A program made the position numbers and the translations under genes. This document shows, one piece after another, positions 9,643-20,512 of a stretch of DNA of 64,000 nucleotides. Source of the DNA: Lophium mytilinum (lineage: Eukaryota > Ascomycota > Dothideomycetes > Mytilinidiales > Mytilinidiaceae). The DNA lies in contig MU004198.1 of NCBI GenBank assembly GCA_010093605.1, positions 1,060,456-1,124,455 on the forward strand. The letters run 5' to 3'. The notes beneath the pieces were generated by a model. It saw only the letters and a program-made list of their open reading frames with translations. It made no database searches and was not told the origin of the DNA. The first letter of the stretch is position 1, and each line of letters starts with the position of its first letter.

Positions 9643-11853
9643 ATGTCTCTTCACACACCCACCGATACTCACGTCGCACGTATTGCCTCCTCGCAGCAAC
9701 TAGGCCAATTCGAGAATCAATCTGCAAGAACAGCCGTGCTGCACACAATCGCAAACGCAAATACAGCCCTCCTCCGTGGGCTGCCCGTCTCCCTCAAGGC
9801 CTTCGACCTCTCGAAATTCGTCTGCCACTCTAGCTTCCAATGGCCTCAGGGCGCTGCTATGTTGGCAGCAAACAGGGCAGAACACCAACGGCCTATAGCG
9901 ACCGGTAAGAACATTACATCGCGCTTCGCTAACTGAGACAACAAATAATCCCCAGCTCTTCTTGCTGACCTGTACATAGGCCAACCCCCAATGGGCAGCG
10001 ACATGCTATGCGACCTGGACACTGGCAGTCAGATGTCCTGCATAAACGAATCCATTCACCTTCCCTCAGACGACGCGGAAAGCAACGAAGATATACACCA
10101 TGATTTTATAGCCGTGGAGGACGAGTCGTATTCAAGTAGTTCCAGCTCCAGCGGAAGTGGATCTACAGGACGAACTTCTCCAGTCTCGGACCGGGATTCG
10201 ACGAAGACGCAGGATGCCAATGTCGAAACTCCAGCCTCGAAGGTTGACGAGTGGCTCGGCGAGGTAGGAGATGGGTATGAGTCTGATGTTACTGTCATTG
10301 GCCCCGGTGCTAGACGAGCTCATCATGAGAAGATGGAGGCTCTGCCTCGAAAGGACGACGAGAACGAAATCGACGAGTACCATCAATCGAAGGAGCAACT
10401 TACAGTGTTTGGAGATGTCAATGCGTCGATCGAAGATGAGGATGAGGATGAGGATTCCGAGGATGAAGAATATGCCTCTTTCACCATCACCGCCTTGCCG
10501 AATGCCCCCTTCCACACTGGAACCCAGATGCATACCTCACCTATGACTGCTTCATCTATGTCTGCTATGGATGCAGCTCTCCTCTTTCCCAACGGATTTA
10601 CGACGTATCCCATCGTTATGCCGCCCTATCACCACGCCTTGATCCACGAATATAGACCGGACCGTGTAGACAGGATCATGAAGTACGCACAACCAGGCCG
10701 CATTCATAAAGGAGAAGTTCCCAAGCGCCCCAAATACGGTAGCATAAATGGTCGCACTCCATGGGTTTGCGAGTGGGAACCCAAAGCTGACCAGGAGGCG
10801 GAGCCTCCAAGAGCAGTTATGAAAGCTACTCTATCGCGGCCTAGGAGGAAAGCGACTGCTTCCACAACCGTACGGCCTGGGCCCGTAGTGCGTGTGAAAC
10901 CACCCTCTGCCTCATCGGCCCGGCTAATGGCACGTCTAGACGCGATCGACAAGAAGCAGTCCGCGACGAGACCGGACAGCCGCGCCCCTCGCGCCCCTAC
11001 TGGGCCTGCTAAGGAAACGTTGGCCAAACCCCTGGAAAAGAATCAAGGCGCTGGTACGCCCATCAGACCGCTAGCAAAAGTCCGAGATCGCTCTGCTAGG
11101 GTGAATGCGACTTCTGTGCCGCCGAAAGTGGTGAATGCGACCTCTGTGCCGCCGAAGGTGGTTCAGCTTGCGAAGGCTATTGCTGAAATGAAACTTGGAA
11201 ATACTGCGGAGACAAAGCTCGGCTTTCCTCTGCCGGCACCTATGCCAAAGAAGGCAAAATTTGTTAAAGCCTCTGCAAAAGATATTGAGGCTAGCAAGGT
11301 CCAAAAGGCCAAACTCCAAACGGCCAAACTCCAAAAAGTCAAACACCAAAAAGTGAAATCGGTCAGCAAGTCTGCTGTCAAACCTGTCGCGAAACCTACA
11401 CCAAAACCTGTCACCAAACCTGCGTCTGTTCAAAGCGAGAATGTCCCACAGCCTGTCTTCCGATCCTTAGCCACGCCTAGTATCGACGATTCACCTGACT
11501 CCGAGAAAGAGCGTCTAGTAGAACAACCACCGCGACTACCCAAAACGACTACGGTACAGACCCAGCCCGCAGAACCGCCGGCTACGACAGACTTGTCTGA
11601 GCACGAGAAGTGGCTCCGACTGACTACCATCCCACTACAAGGCGCCAGCGATCCCCAGCTTACCGAATATTTCGAGCAGGCTAGCCGTCAACGCCGCCAA
11701 GATATGGACCTTCGGGCCGGCCCACCCGATACCAACTACGATCGCACTATGACTGGGGGTGTGTTGTTGAAACACCCGTTGGAGACGTTCATTTTGCTAC
11801 TGCTGGTGTTCTTTGTACTTTGGTTCCTGTTTTATTACTTCGAGCTTGTTTGA
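9643..11853 (+). CDS. Disordered, tail-anchored protein of unknown function
   Basis: Two exons. Exon 1 (9643-9904) starts MSLHTPTDTHVARI and ends with one base of a split codon. The intron 9905-9955 has the donor GTAAGA, a GCTAAC branch site and a CCCAG acceptor, and joins in frame to exon 2 (9956-11853), giving about 720 residues. The middle is low complexity: a Ser run and acidic Glu/Asp clusters, then a basic Lys/Pro-rich region with short repeats (NATSVPPKVV twice; KLQ/KHQ units; KPVAKPTPKPV). The last 25 residues contain one strong hydrophobic helix (FILLLLVFFVLWFLFYYF), so the protein is likely anchored by its C-terminus with the bulk in the cytosol. I recognise no enzymatic domain. Two other genes in the window (56410-59895 and 61232-63724) share the plan of long disorder plus a C-terminal hydrophobic segment, without visible sequence similarity. 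Confidence 0.75.
11101..11160 (+). repeat. Two tandem 30-bp units inside the coding sequence
   Basis: Two near-identical 30-bp units (each starting GTGAATGCGAC) encode the duplicated peptide VNATSVPPKV in the basic region of the tail-anchored protein. The reading frame is preserved. Confidence 0.85.
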
Positions 11854-12344
11854 GTGGCCTGGTATTAGTGTTAATGACTGAGAGCATTGACTGCAACAGG
11901 AAGCCGTGCCGTTCTTACGAAAGCCTTTGCTTGAGATGCTGTCTGGTGGAACCGTCAAAGATCTGGTATGAGGTTTTTACAGTATTTACTGCATTGTCCC
12001 CCTTGATTGAAGGAAATCGAATGACATCATTAGATAGACTCTTGGTTGAGATAGGGATCTCGGTATTGTAAATCCATGTCACGAAAATGAAAGCTTGATG
12101 TACATGGATGCCCGTGTGTTGTGTTCTGTGGCCGACTTTTTGATGTTGTTATCTCCACTCTTTCGGACATCGTCCTATTGGGCTGATGCGTTCCATCGTA
12201 CACCGTGCATCGCTTCCGACTATCCGACCCATGGATCGCTACCGATATCGGCGCCCGATAGCGTTGACCTAAAAGGCTTAATCTGACCGCAGCCTTCAGA
12301 CCATAAGAAATTAGTGCCCTTTATGCCGTCACCATCCATAAACA
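11854..12344. other. Intergenic between two plus-strand genes
   Basis: I see no supported gene. This holds the 3' region of the tail-anchored protein gene and the promoter of the iron-alcohol-dehydrogenase-like gene. Confidence 0.4.
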
Positions 12345-12352
12345 TATAAATA
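12345..12352 (+). promoter_or_regulatory. TATA box
   Basis: TATAAATA lies 184 bases upstream of the ATG at 12536. It is followed by a pyrimidine-rich leader (CTTCTTTCCCTCTTC and later TCTCTCCACCTC), typical of filamentous fungal promoters. Confidence 0.5.
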
Positions 12353-12535
12353 CGAAGATGCCCACCAGATCTTCTTTCCCTCTTCAACCCACGCGCATTT
12401 CAAAAAGTCGATCGTTCAGTTTTTCAAGGTCTCAAGACATTTAACCTCAAATTTACCACTCTCGACTAACATAGAACAGGACCGCCAACTCTTCACAAAA
12501 CTTTTAATTCTCTCCACCTCTCTAAATTCTCTACT

Positions 12536-13756
12536 ATGTCTTCCATCCTAGAAAAACGCCGTACCCAACAGCTCCCAATCGACTGGAGCACTGGTCACGA
12601 CGCCATCTTCAACTCCACCATCCTCACCGATATCCCCGCGGCTCTCGCCTCCTGGTCCTCCAAGCGCGTCATCCTCGTCTACAGCAAGACCCTCGATGCG
12701 CAAACCTCTCACATCAAAAACCTCATCACCGCCCTCGGCCCCCTAGTCGCCGGCACCAAATCCGGCGTCGGCGCCCACTCCCCCTACGCCGACGTCATCG
12801 CCATCGCGCACCTGCTATCCTCCAAAAACGCCGACACCCTCATCTGCATCGGCTCCTCCTCCTACTCCGACGCCTGCAAAAACGCCGCCTCGCTGCACGC
12901 CACGCTCCCCGCCGGCTTCACGGAAGACGACATGGAAGCGCTGGTCGATAAAGACGCGGGGATTACCGCACCGATGCAGAACCCGACTGTGAAAGTAATT
13001 CTTGTGCCGACGAGTTTGAGCGCCAGCGAGTGGAACCCTATCTCCAGCGCTACGAACAAGGATCGCAAGAAGCAGCATTTCGGCACCTGGACTGGTGGCG
13101 CGGATCTCCTGTTGCTGGATCCTGAGGTCGCGAGTACGGCGCCCGAGGTGCTGTGGTTGAGTTCGGGGGTTAGGGCGGTGGATCATTGTGTTGAGACGAT
13201 TTGTAATCCGGATTCGAATGATGAGGCGAACGGGCATGCGGAGAGGGGACTGAGGGAGTTGTTGAAGGGGTTGAGGGAGTATAAGGAGGGGAAGGATGGT
13301 AAGGATCGGGGGGAGTTGCTGAAGGGGATCTCGGAGTGTCAGGCGGGCGCGCGCGAGGCAATGATTGGGTTGTTGGTGTATCGGATTCCGATGGGGCCGA
13401 GTCATGCGATTGGGCATCAGTTGGGGAGCGTGGCGGGGGTGATGCATGGGGTTACGAGTTGTGTGATGCTGGCGCCGGTGCTGAGGTATACGAAAGGGAG
13501 GAATCCGAAGGGGCAGGGGAGGGTGTTGAGAGTGTTCAATGAGGTGTTGGGGTGGCAGGAAAAGGAGGCGGCGGATGCGGTGGCGAACTTTGTGAAGCTG
13601 GTTGGGCTACCTGGTAGTTTGAAGGATGTGGGAGTTACGGAGGAGAAGGATGTTAGATTGATTGCAGATAAGACGATGACGGATGCGTGGGGAGGGAAGA
13701 AGAGGCAGTTGGAGACCGTGGAAGAGGTGATGGCGATTTTGAACATGGCAAGATAA
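12536..13756 (+). CDS. Iron-alcohol-dehydrogenase / maleylacetate-reductase family oxidoreductase
   Basis: Single-exon protein of 406 residues, the usual length for the Fe-ADH (PF00465-type) dehydroquinate-synthase-like fold. The N-terminal half has the nucleotide-binding strand pattern RVILVYS and a loop at IGSSSYSDACK (about 105-115), where the family normally has GGGS. The middle has PTSLSASEW (158-166). Three histidines at metal positions are visible: H217 in AVDHCVE, H290 in GPSHAIGHQ and H304 in VMHGVTS. The aspartate that usually precedes the first histidine by four residues is replaced by Arg (GVRAVDH), a change I associate with the maleylacetate-reductase-like branch, which does not depend on metal in the same way (inference). 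The likely reaction is NAD(P)H-dependent reduction of a small carbonyl compound or maleylacetate; the substrate is not deducible. The first half is C-rich and the second half G-rich on the coding strand, an abrupt compositional change. Confidence 0.8.
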   Translation: MSSILEKRRTQQLPIDWSTGHDAIFNSTILTDIPAALASWSSKRVILVYSKTLDAQTSHIKNLITALGPLVAGTKSGVGAHSPYADVIAIAHLLSSKNADTLICIGSSSYSDACKNAASLHATLPAGFTEDDMEALVDKDAGITAPMQNPTVKVILVPTSLSASEWNPISSATNKDRKKQHFGTWTGGADLLLLDPEVASTAPEVLWLSSGVRAVDHCVETICNPDSNDEANGHAERGLRELLKGLREYKEGKDGKDRGELLKGISECQAGAREAMIGLLVYRIPMGPSHAIGHQLGSVAGVMHGVTSCVMLAPVLRYTKGRNPKGQGRVLRVFNEVLGWQEKEAADAVANFVKLVGLPGSLKDVGVTEEKDVRLIADKTMTDAWGGKKRQLETVEEVMAILNMAR

Positions 13757-14130
13757 GCGGGTTAAAAACTCGAAAGACCTGACAGTCTCCAAAGAGGCGG
13801 AATCGGTAGTAACTTTAATAATCTACCAGTCTTGTGCCCTTCTACGTCGAAGCTTTCCATTTCATACCTTTAAATTTGCACTGCATTACACATCTAATAG
13901 TCTCTTCAAATTGTCTTCGCTATTAGCTGTCGCTTCGCACTACCCAGGGTACTCCCCATGAGTTTCGAAACTGTAGGGGCGGTGTCGAGTTTCATGCAGT
14001 GCGAATCAGACTGCAATTTGACCTGTTAGCTACTAAGTAGCTGGGCTACTCCTCGCAGTGGTGTCCAAAGAGCAAGAGTGGTGCCGAGCAGTGATAAGAT
14101 TCATGTGCCTAGACATATAGCTGGCTTGTA
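13757..14130. repeat. Intergenic with degenerate satellite units
   Basis: This interval holds two anchors of the degenerate satellite seen elsewhere: GTACTCCCCATGAGTTTCG near 13950 and GGGCTACTCCTCGCAGTG near 14043. They correspond to GTACCCCCATGAGC and GGGCCGCTCCTGACAGTG in the array at 17.5-18.2 kb. I see no gene. Confidence 0.45.
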
Positions 14131-15480
14131 TCATAAACTCTTGGGCATCTTTGTCTTCTTGCACACCGGTTCGTCTTCTCCGACTTCATCTTCTCCCTCC
14201 TTGACCTCATCCCGTTTGCGCCTGCTTGAATATTTGTGGGCTTCTGGAGTATATCCGCCGCTGGTCTGCCACTCCCCGTCCAGACACTCCTCCCCCAGGC
14301 ACCCCGGCTTCTGAGCCTCTCTCTGCTCATACTCTTCCTGCTCCGTCTCACTGCCTTGCTCTTGTTGTCGATCACGTTGATGATGGTGCTCGCTTATCTG
14401 TCGTTTGTCCGGAGCGTCTGTAGCCAAGTCTTCGGGCTTCTGTGACGGAATACCCAAACCTCCTCTCGGTGATATCGTGGGCACTTGTTCGCGGGTTTGT
14501 AGATTTGGAGTCTTCGGGTTCGTGCCGGGACCCGTACTCAACTCTTCTCTGATAGCGCCCGTAGTGATAGACAGCGCAGTTGCCCTTGATGCCCGCAAGG
14601 CTGTCCTCACCTTGTCCGTGACACGGCAAATGATCTCTCTGTCCTCTTCAAACTTATCTTTAGCCGTGTTGTTCCGCCTGCTCTGGTTCAGGAACGTCCT
14701 CAGAGTGGCATTAATCCGACGCCTGACAACGTCTGACTTGATAGAGCTTCCTAAGCCTTGCTCTGGTCTGACGATCTCTTGAGGGGTGTAGAACATGCGA
14801 AGCAGGATGAGTGTGGTTCCCGAATGCAGATGGGGTGCGTGATTGAGGATCCGCTCCATTGCACTCTCGTATTTCCGTAATCTAGTCATGTCTCCCGAAA
14901 AGAGGTCTTCGAGCAGCTCGTCAAGATCGGTTGGACTCTGAATCTGGTTGTATGGGTGTTGTTTGAGAGCTTCCATGAAACTCCAAGAATCGATATGTCC
15001 AGAAGGTGCTTCGGCTGTAGCTTGTTCGTGTGTATCTTTCTTAGGCTGCTCATCGGACTTCTTCTTGCCGCCTTTGGTGGGAACATAGATGATGCCAAGA
15101 TTCTGGAGTTGGTCGCCCGCATCCAACGTTGCCTTGAAGAGAGCTCGGTCCATCGGAAAATTGTAATGACCTGTGTGGCCACTGCGGTGCATTCCCTTCG
15201 CATGCCCAAACAAATGCTCCCCTTTGTCAATTCCGTATTGAAATATCTTGCGCAATAGCTCTTCCTCTTCCCATAGTAAGGTTGTTACGGAGGAAGGATT
15301 GCTTGCGGGAACTGGAGTATCTGAAGCGCCAATGATAGTACGAACAGAGGCGGTCTCGTGAACGGGACTCGCGCCTGTCGCAGAACTAGTTGCGTTTGCT
15401 TGGATAGGTACTTCCAGATCATGGGCACGCGGAGGAGTGTAGCTTTCCCCGCGGGCATGCGTCGATGAAGTGGCATCCAT
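14131..15480 (-). CDS. APHLH-family protein 1
   Basis: Single-exon protein of 449 residues from an ATG at 15480. It belongs to the unnamed paralogous family of this window. Shared landmarks in order are: a helix ending GIDKGEH (83-89), GHY (104-106), IYVPT (131-135), HPYN (175-178), a helical stretch, NHAPHLH (213-219) followed by TTLILLRMFYTPQEI, then LGSSI and a basic R-rich helix (RRRINATLRTF). The part after residue 300 is disordered, Glu/Gln/Lys-rich and ends KKTKMPKSL; with RRKRDEVK this resembles a nuclear localisation signal. No signal peptide, membrane segment or catalytic motif is seen. Its neighbour at 15991 is the closest physical paralogue, in the same orientation and 510 bases away. 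Function unknown. Confidence 0.7.
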   Translation of the reverse strand: MDATSSTHARGESYTPPRAHDLEVPIQANATSSATGASPVHETASVRTIIGASDTPVPASNPSSVTTLLWEEEELLRKIFQYGIDKGEHLFGHAKGMHRSGHTGHYNFPMDRALFKATLDAGDQLQNLGIIYVPTKGGKKKSDEQPKKDTHEQATAEAPSGHIDSWSFMEALKQHPYNQIQSPTDLDELLEDLFSGDMTRLRKYESAMERILNHAPHLHSGTTLILLRMFYTPQEIVRPEQGLGSSIKSDVVRRRINATLRTFLNQSRRNNTAKDKFEEDREIICRVTDKVRTALRASRATALSITTGAIREELSTGPGTNPKTPNLQTREQVPTISPRGGLGIPSQKPEDLATDAPDKRQISEHHHQRDRQQEQGSETEQEEYEQREAQKPGCLGEECLDGEWQTSGGYTPEAHKYSSRRKRDEVKEGEDEVGEDEPVCKKTKMPKSL

Positions 15481-15990
15481 GGTGGGTGGATAACTCAGAG
15501 TTGGTGTTGGTGTTGCGGCGCAGGAGGTGGTGACGGTGGCAAACGCTGTGGTGCTTGAAAGCTTGCGGCCTTTTGGCTATAGCGCGATGGCGATTCGATT
15601 CACACGTGACTGCGCACGGAGGTTGGCACCGTTACCGCTGTGAAAGTTTGTGTCCTCGAAGTAGAATTCTACGTTTATGTTGCAATAAATTAACATCAGT
15701 GCTGGCAAGTACGTGTCTAGACTCTACCAAAAGCGCCATTGAAGAAGTCAGGGATAGGACTTAAAAGTGCAATAGCCTACTGAACGCAGATTTTGGAGAC
15801 TCCAATCATGCTATCTAGAAACAACCCGACAATGATGTGAATGTCCTGCTATACTAACGATATTGAAGCATCTGCTCCATGATCCTAGACAGACAGAAGA
15901 ATGCATAGCTTCTTGGTGGGTCGAAGGTCATTAGTACGTTTTCGCCTTCTTATTCGCCAGCTTCTCACTCTTTATATACAATTCCCCCTG
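15481..15990. other. Intergenic between two APHLH-family genes
   Basis: This is the upstream region of protein 1 and downstream region of protein 2. I recognise nothing here. Confidence 0.4.
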
Positions 15991-17421
15991 CTAAGCATGG
16001 TCCCGCTTACGCTTGGCTGGAGAACTGTAGGATCGCGCAGGAGATCCGGGGGTGGAGGTGGCGCCCTGCGTCGTAGGCACATTATTCCTTGGATGTTCAG
16101 GCTGCGAGGCAGCATAGCCCTCCCTAGGGTTAGGGCCCTGACTTTGCTCCTCCAGAAGAGTTCTCGGGAACTCATCAGCCTCCTCATCCTCCGGAAACCC
16201 AGCATCCTCATCCTCACCATCAAGCTGGTCCAAGGACATTCTCTCGAGCTCATCAGGCTGCTCATCCTCCAGAAGCCCGGCCTCCTCCTCATCATCATAA
16301 TCATGAGATTCATCATCCTCGGATTCATCCTCATCAGCAGCTATTGGCGGTGGAGGCAAGCTCTTCACAAATTTCCTAACCCGATTTGCCTCATCCCGGA
16401 CAAGAGTTCTTGTAACCTCTGTCACCGATGACTTATTGACCATCTTTACCGACTTGTAAAGCCGAAACGCCACCGAAGAGCAGACTACGCTGCTCCCCAG
16501 CTTACGCTCCGCATACGTGATTTTTTCAGGGGTGAAGAACATCAACAAGAGCACATATGTAGCGTTGCAATGGAGATGCGGTGTGTACCGGAGGATATAC
16601 CGCATTGCCTCCTTGTACGGCCTCAGAATCTTCGCGTCTTCTGAGAGAACGTCTTCCACAATTTTCTCGGCGCGTAAGTGTTTGAAAGGACGTTGACGGT
16701 ATGCCTCCATGATATTCGAATACAAGATGGGCCGAAGACCTGGATCGCTGGGTGGTTGCCTAGTCGGGACGAACACCCTAGGGCCCTCCTCATTAGGCGG
16801 GTTGGTCTGAATCGGCCCATTGATTATTTCACTTTGGATTATTGCGTGTCGATAGTATCCAAGTCCCACCCTTCCCTTCCTGCGTGGGAAGTTCGAACGT
16901 TCATGTTCTCCATTGTCGATGCCAGTCTGGAAGATGTCCCGAAGCACTTCTCTCACGTATCTCACTGAGGACTGTTGGCCCGCGGATAACGTTTGCGGAA
17001 ACAGCAGAACTGGGGTAAAAGCCACGTTTACGTTGGGAGCTGGAGGATTCAGAGGGCTCGTCGCACCAAAGATTTGCGGAAAAGACAATTCAGCGTTCCG
17101 ATGAGACTGCGTGATGTTACTACGCATATTGAAGGCCTGTGAATCTGCGATCACATTTGTGACAGAGTGCTGTGAAAAGTCGTTTGCCCGGTATGGTGAT
17201 GTATATTTTGCGAAAGTACGGCCATAGTGAGTCTGTGGTGCAGCAAGCCGGGCGACAGGCACCCATCCAAGATACTGAGAGCTATACGTGCGGCCATTTG
17301 GAGCTATCGGATACCAAGAAGGGGTCTCATGAAAGTGAGTTGCGGCTGTTGCGGAGCTGGGGGCGACCCTTTGGAGAAGTACAGGAAGAAAGAGCTCCCA
17401 CCGCAGAGCCCTGGTGCCCAT
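15991..17421 (-). CDS. APHLH-family protein 2
   Basis: Single-exon frame of 476 codons from an ATG at 17421. The family domain spans about residues 150-345: DIFQTGIDNGEH (162-173), LGYY (187-190), VFVPT (216-220), RQRPFKH in place of the usual HPFN, then RYTPHLH (278-284) with Thr in place of the first Ala of APHLH, YVLLLMFFTPEKI and KLGSSV. The C-terminal third has two strongly acidic Asp/Glu runs (about 360-425) and ends PAKRKRDHA, a basic nuclear-localisation-like tail. The first 30 residues are hydrophobic (LFLPVLLQRVA), which could be a weak targeting signal or read through a 5' exon boundary. The true start could be a later ATG such as the one at about residue 99. Function unknown. Confidence 0.65.
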   Translation of the reverse strand: MGTRALRWELFLPVLLQRVAPSSATAATHFHETPSWYPIAPNGRTYSSQYLGWVPVARLAAPQTHYGRTFAKYTSPYRANDFSQHSVTNVIADSQAFNMRSNITQSHRNAELSFPQIFGATSPLNPPAPNVNVAFTPVLLFPQTLSAGQQSSVRYVREVLRDIFQTGIDNGEHERSNFPRRKGRVGLGYYRHAIIQSEIINGPIQTNPPNEEGPRVFVPTRQPPSDPGLRPILYSNIMEAYRQRPFKHLRAEKIVEDVLSEDAKILRPYKEAMRYILRYTPHLHCNATYVLLLMFFTPEKITYAERKLGSSVVCSSVAFRLYKSVKMVNKSSVTEVTRTLVRDEANRVRKFVKSLPPPPIAADEDESEDDESHDYDDEEEAGLLEDEQPDELERMSLDQLDGEDEDAGFPEDEEADEFPRTLLEEQSQGPNPREGYAASQPEHPRNNVPTTQGATSTPGSPARSYSSPAKRKRDHA

Positions 17422-17539
17422 CGTGACGGGACTAGATAGAGCTAGTGTCGAAGTGATAGTTGAGAACTGTGATGGTGGTAATGAATGTTGTGGTGTACTA
17501 CGTGGGCGGCGGTGGTGCGCGGTGGGCAGCTCCTGTCTT

Positions 17540-20440
17540 TTGGCTCAAAGGTATCATGTCACCTGGGCCGCTCTTGACAACGATGTCGACCTCCTTAAAC
17601 TTGCACTGCAGCAGTACAGTACAGGCGACAACAGCATGACTTGAGCATGATTACAGGATGATGATTTTTTTATCTAGGCACGAGTTCAATCATCGGTCTT
17701 TGCGGTGTGTGTTTGCTGAGGTGTAATATGTCAACCGGGCCGCTCCTGACAGTGAAGTCGAGCTTCCAGACCCAGCGCTCCAGCAGTAGCATATAGGTGC
17801 CCAGAGCTCTGACGTACCCCCATGAGCTTCTTTTAAAAAAGACGCGATTTCAAACATCGATCAGCGTCTTTCGAGATGTCCATTGACTAAAAGGCATTAA
17901 CTCAACCGGGCCGCTCCTGGCAGTCTTGTCCAGCGTCTAAATCTAGCACTTTGGAAGTAGCGTATTGTTGCCCAGGGAAAGAATGACCAGAAAATGATAT
18001 CCTTTCTACTATAAGCTGACTGTAAATTTCTAGTAGCATAATTTTAGGCTTTCTTTTGACTAGAAGACAGTCTGTCAATCGGGCCGCTCTCTGACGGTGA
18101 CGTGTAGCTTCTAAAGCTATACTTTAGGTAAAATAGTATTAGTGTACCAAGATATATCCCGAAATTCATTTGTTTTCCCATGGCCTATCCACAGTCACTT
18201 GCCAACGTTTAAAGTGCCCCCTTGTGAGTCTCAGAATTTGAACACACGATGTCAAATTCTAGGTAATGGCAGTCGACTTACACTTTAACAAGCTAGCTAC
18301 CTAAATACAGTAGCGCATAGCATCGAAAGATAGATCCCGGGCAGTATGATATGTATCTTAGATCCTGTTACGTTGCGAAAGGCTAGCCTACATTCGTTCA
18401 ACCACCGTTTTAGGATGCCCCCACGAGTTTTCAAGAGCCTAGACGCGGTGTTAAGATCACTGCGGTGGCAATCGAGTAACGCACTTTAAGAGGCCGGCCA
18501 CCTAGAGGTAAGGGGACTTCTAACAGTAGCATTAAGCCTCTGAGATCCTATAGAAGTAGCATACAGGTACCTAGAGCATGACAAGAGGGTAATATAAGAT
18601 GTTGCAGCCGCACGAACAAGAGGACACAAGCTTGTACATGCCATCTTTACATGTCGTCTCAATTGATCATGACGAGCTGAAGCACTACTAACAGCGGTAA
18701 GCAGGCCTACTGCCAGCGCGTGAGAGTCTTCTGAAGTAAGGCGTTAAGAGCTTTACATGATCTTCCGACTATTAAGATGCGCTGAAGCACCTCTATCCAA
18801 ACAAGTCATATCGGAGCGGGCCTCTATAAGCCTAGAAAGCTGATCATATGACGGTTTGAAAGATACAAAAGTAGAGATTAGACTGCCCTTTGCCAGGCTG
18901 GCTATCTGCTAGTCAAATAACACCTAACGGTGGCATAGAGTTGGTCGAACAGAGCATGAAATATTGCGTATCGAGGCACTCATTCTTGGGCTTCGAATGC
19001 TTAAGGTCACTGCGATGTTAAAGTTGAGGTAGCGGGGATTAAGATATGTTTTGGCTGGATAACTACCTGCTCACTGAGCGACCTCTTACAGCGGTGTTAA
19101 GCGAGTAGAAGGTAAGTTCAATCAGTGTAATTCTGGGGCGAGCACCTACGGTTGTCAAAACTCAGATCGCAACGTGTTGTCACGGTTAAGTCACTGGAGA
19201 TTAAGCTACCTTTTAGCCAAGCGGAATTATTACGGTTGGGGTACTCTTGACAGCGGCATTGAACAAGCAAAAGCTAAGATATAAAGATCCTAGTTGGAGG
19301 CTAAGTACTAATACGTTTGAAATCAAGATGTGCAGTTTTAGGCTATCAAAATTGCCCTACATCCTAACTAACCGATAACTTGTTGGTAGAGCCACTTCTT
19401 ACGGCGTTGTCATTGAACTAAAAACGAGGTCCGAGCAGCAAAACATCCGTTTAGTAGGTTCTTCAAGCCTTTCATACCATGTGAAAGCTAGGGTGTTGGA
19501 GATTGAACTGCAAGAGACTGTGTCCATTCTTTCAACTCTCACTAGTTGGAGCTACCGCAAATGGTACCAACCACATGTCGAACCCTTACTCGTAACAACC
19601 AGACACATACCTACTTGCCGGCTTCGCGGAGCTATTCGCACTCCCAATCGGCAGGTCAGTTCAGCGCCTGCAGGCCTTGAATCTTGTTTTTCTTTCTTAG
19701 ATCTCTCTGAAGCCTCTCAAACGGTACCAACGACCTATCAAACCTTCGCTCAGGAGATGCCTACACGCCTCTTACTTGCCGGCTTCAACGAGCTACTAAG
19801 CCGCCGTTAGAGTAGGCCAATGTTGCACATGTCGCCTTTGATATCGTGTTTACTATTATTCGACCCATTAAGACACTTCAGACGGTATCATCTGCCTAGA
19901 AAAGAACCGTGATTCTAACAGATTCAATATACGCTTTCCAGAACGTGGCATTTTACTTAAAACTTGGTCGCTACCATAGGGCGCCCCTGACGATGCTGAC
20001 ATACTAGAGAAGCGCGGGTATTTCGCAGTCTCAAACTTACGCTTTCCGGAACGTTACATCGTGTTGACTTCGGTTGGACCGCTATGTACACCCCAGGCGC
20101 CGTCATCCACCTGGCACACCGTCACGTACACGCCCCCTAGTGCCGGCTTAGATGAGCTATTAGACCCCCAAACACAAAAGCCTATTGCAGTACGTGCAGC
20201 TTTTGACATTGTGCTTTCCCATTTTCCAGCCCACATGAGGCCTCTCAGATAGTATCATGCACCTACCAAACCATCCTAAAATGCAATCCGTTTAATACTC
20301 TTACCCTTATCCAAGTAAAAAGGTCCAAACCTGTAACATAGCGTGGTACCGTAAACATCATTTTCAGGCACGCATAGTGATCAAGATGAGGGGCATTGTT
20401 TTATTCCACTACAGTAAAGAGGAGGGATCATAAGGACTAA
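17540..20440. repeat. Decayed satellite-like tandem array (about 160-172 bp period)
   Basis: There is no supported gene in this 2.9-kb stretch. The anchor GGGCCGCTC(C/T)TGACAG recurs at about 17565, 17737, 17908 and 18081, a spacing of 172, 171 and 173 bases. After that the units are more eroded: related anchors (CTTCTAACAGTAGC, CTCTTACAGCGGTG, CTCTTGACAGCGGC, CTTCTTACGGCGTTG) lie near 18518, 19084, 19246 and 19399. Further right, (A)CGGTACCA-type anchors recur near 19552, 19716 and 19877, a spacing of about 162. A second conserved piece, GTGCCCCC(A/T)TGAGTTTC, is seen near 17812, 18214 and 18415. The array looks old and heavily mutated and fills the space between APHLH-family proteins 2 and 3. 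Confidence 0.6.
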
Positions 20441-20512
20441 CATTGAACAGGAGACTCCACAGAACCAGTCAAACACGAAGCAAAGGGACTCATATTAACC
20501 CGGGCGCTCTAG

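Noticed and set aside
12815-13447. 210-codon frame on the minus strand opposite the dehydrogenase
   Set aside because: It is a shadow of the real gene created by its biased codon use, with Pro/Arg/His-rich composition and no motif.
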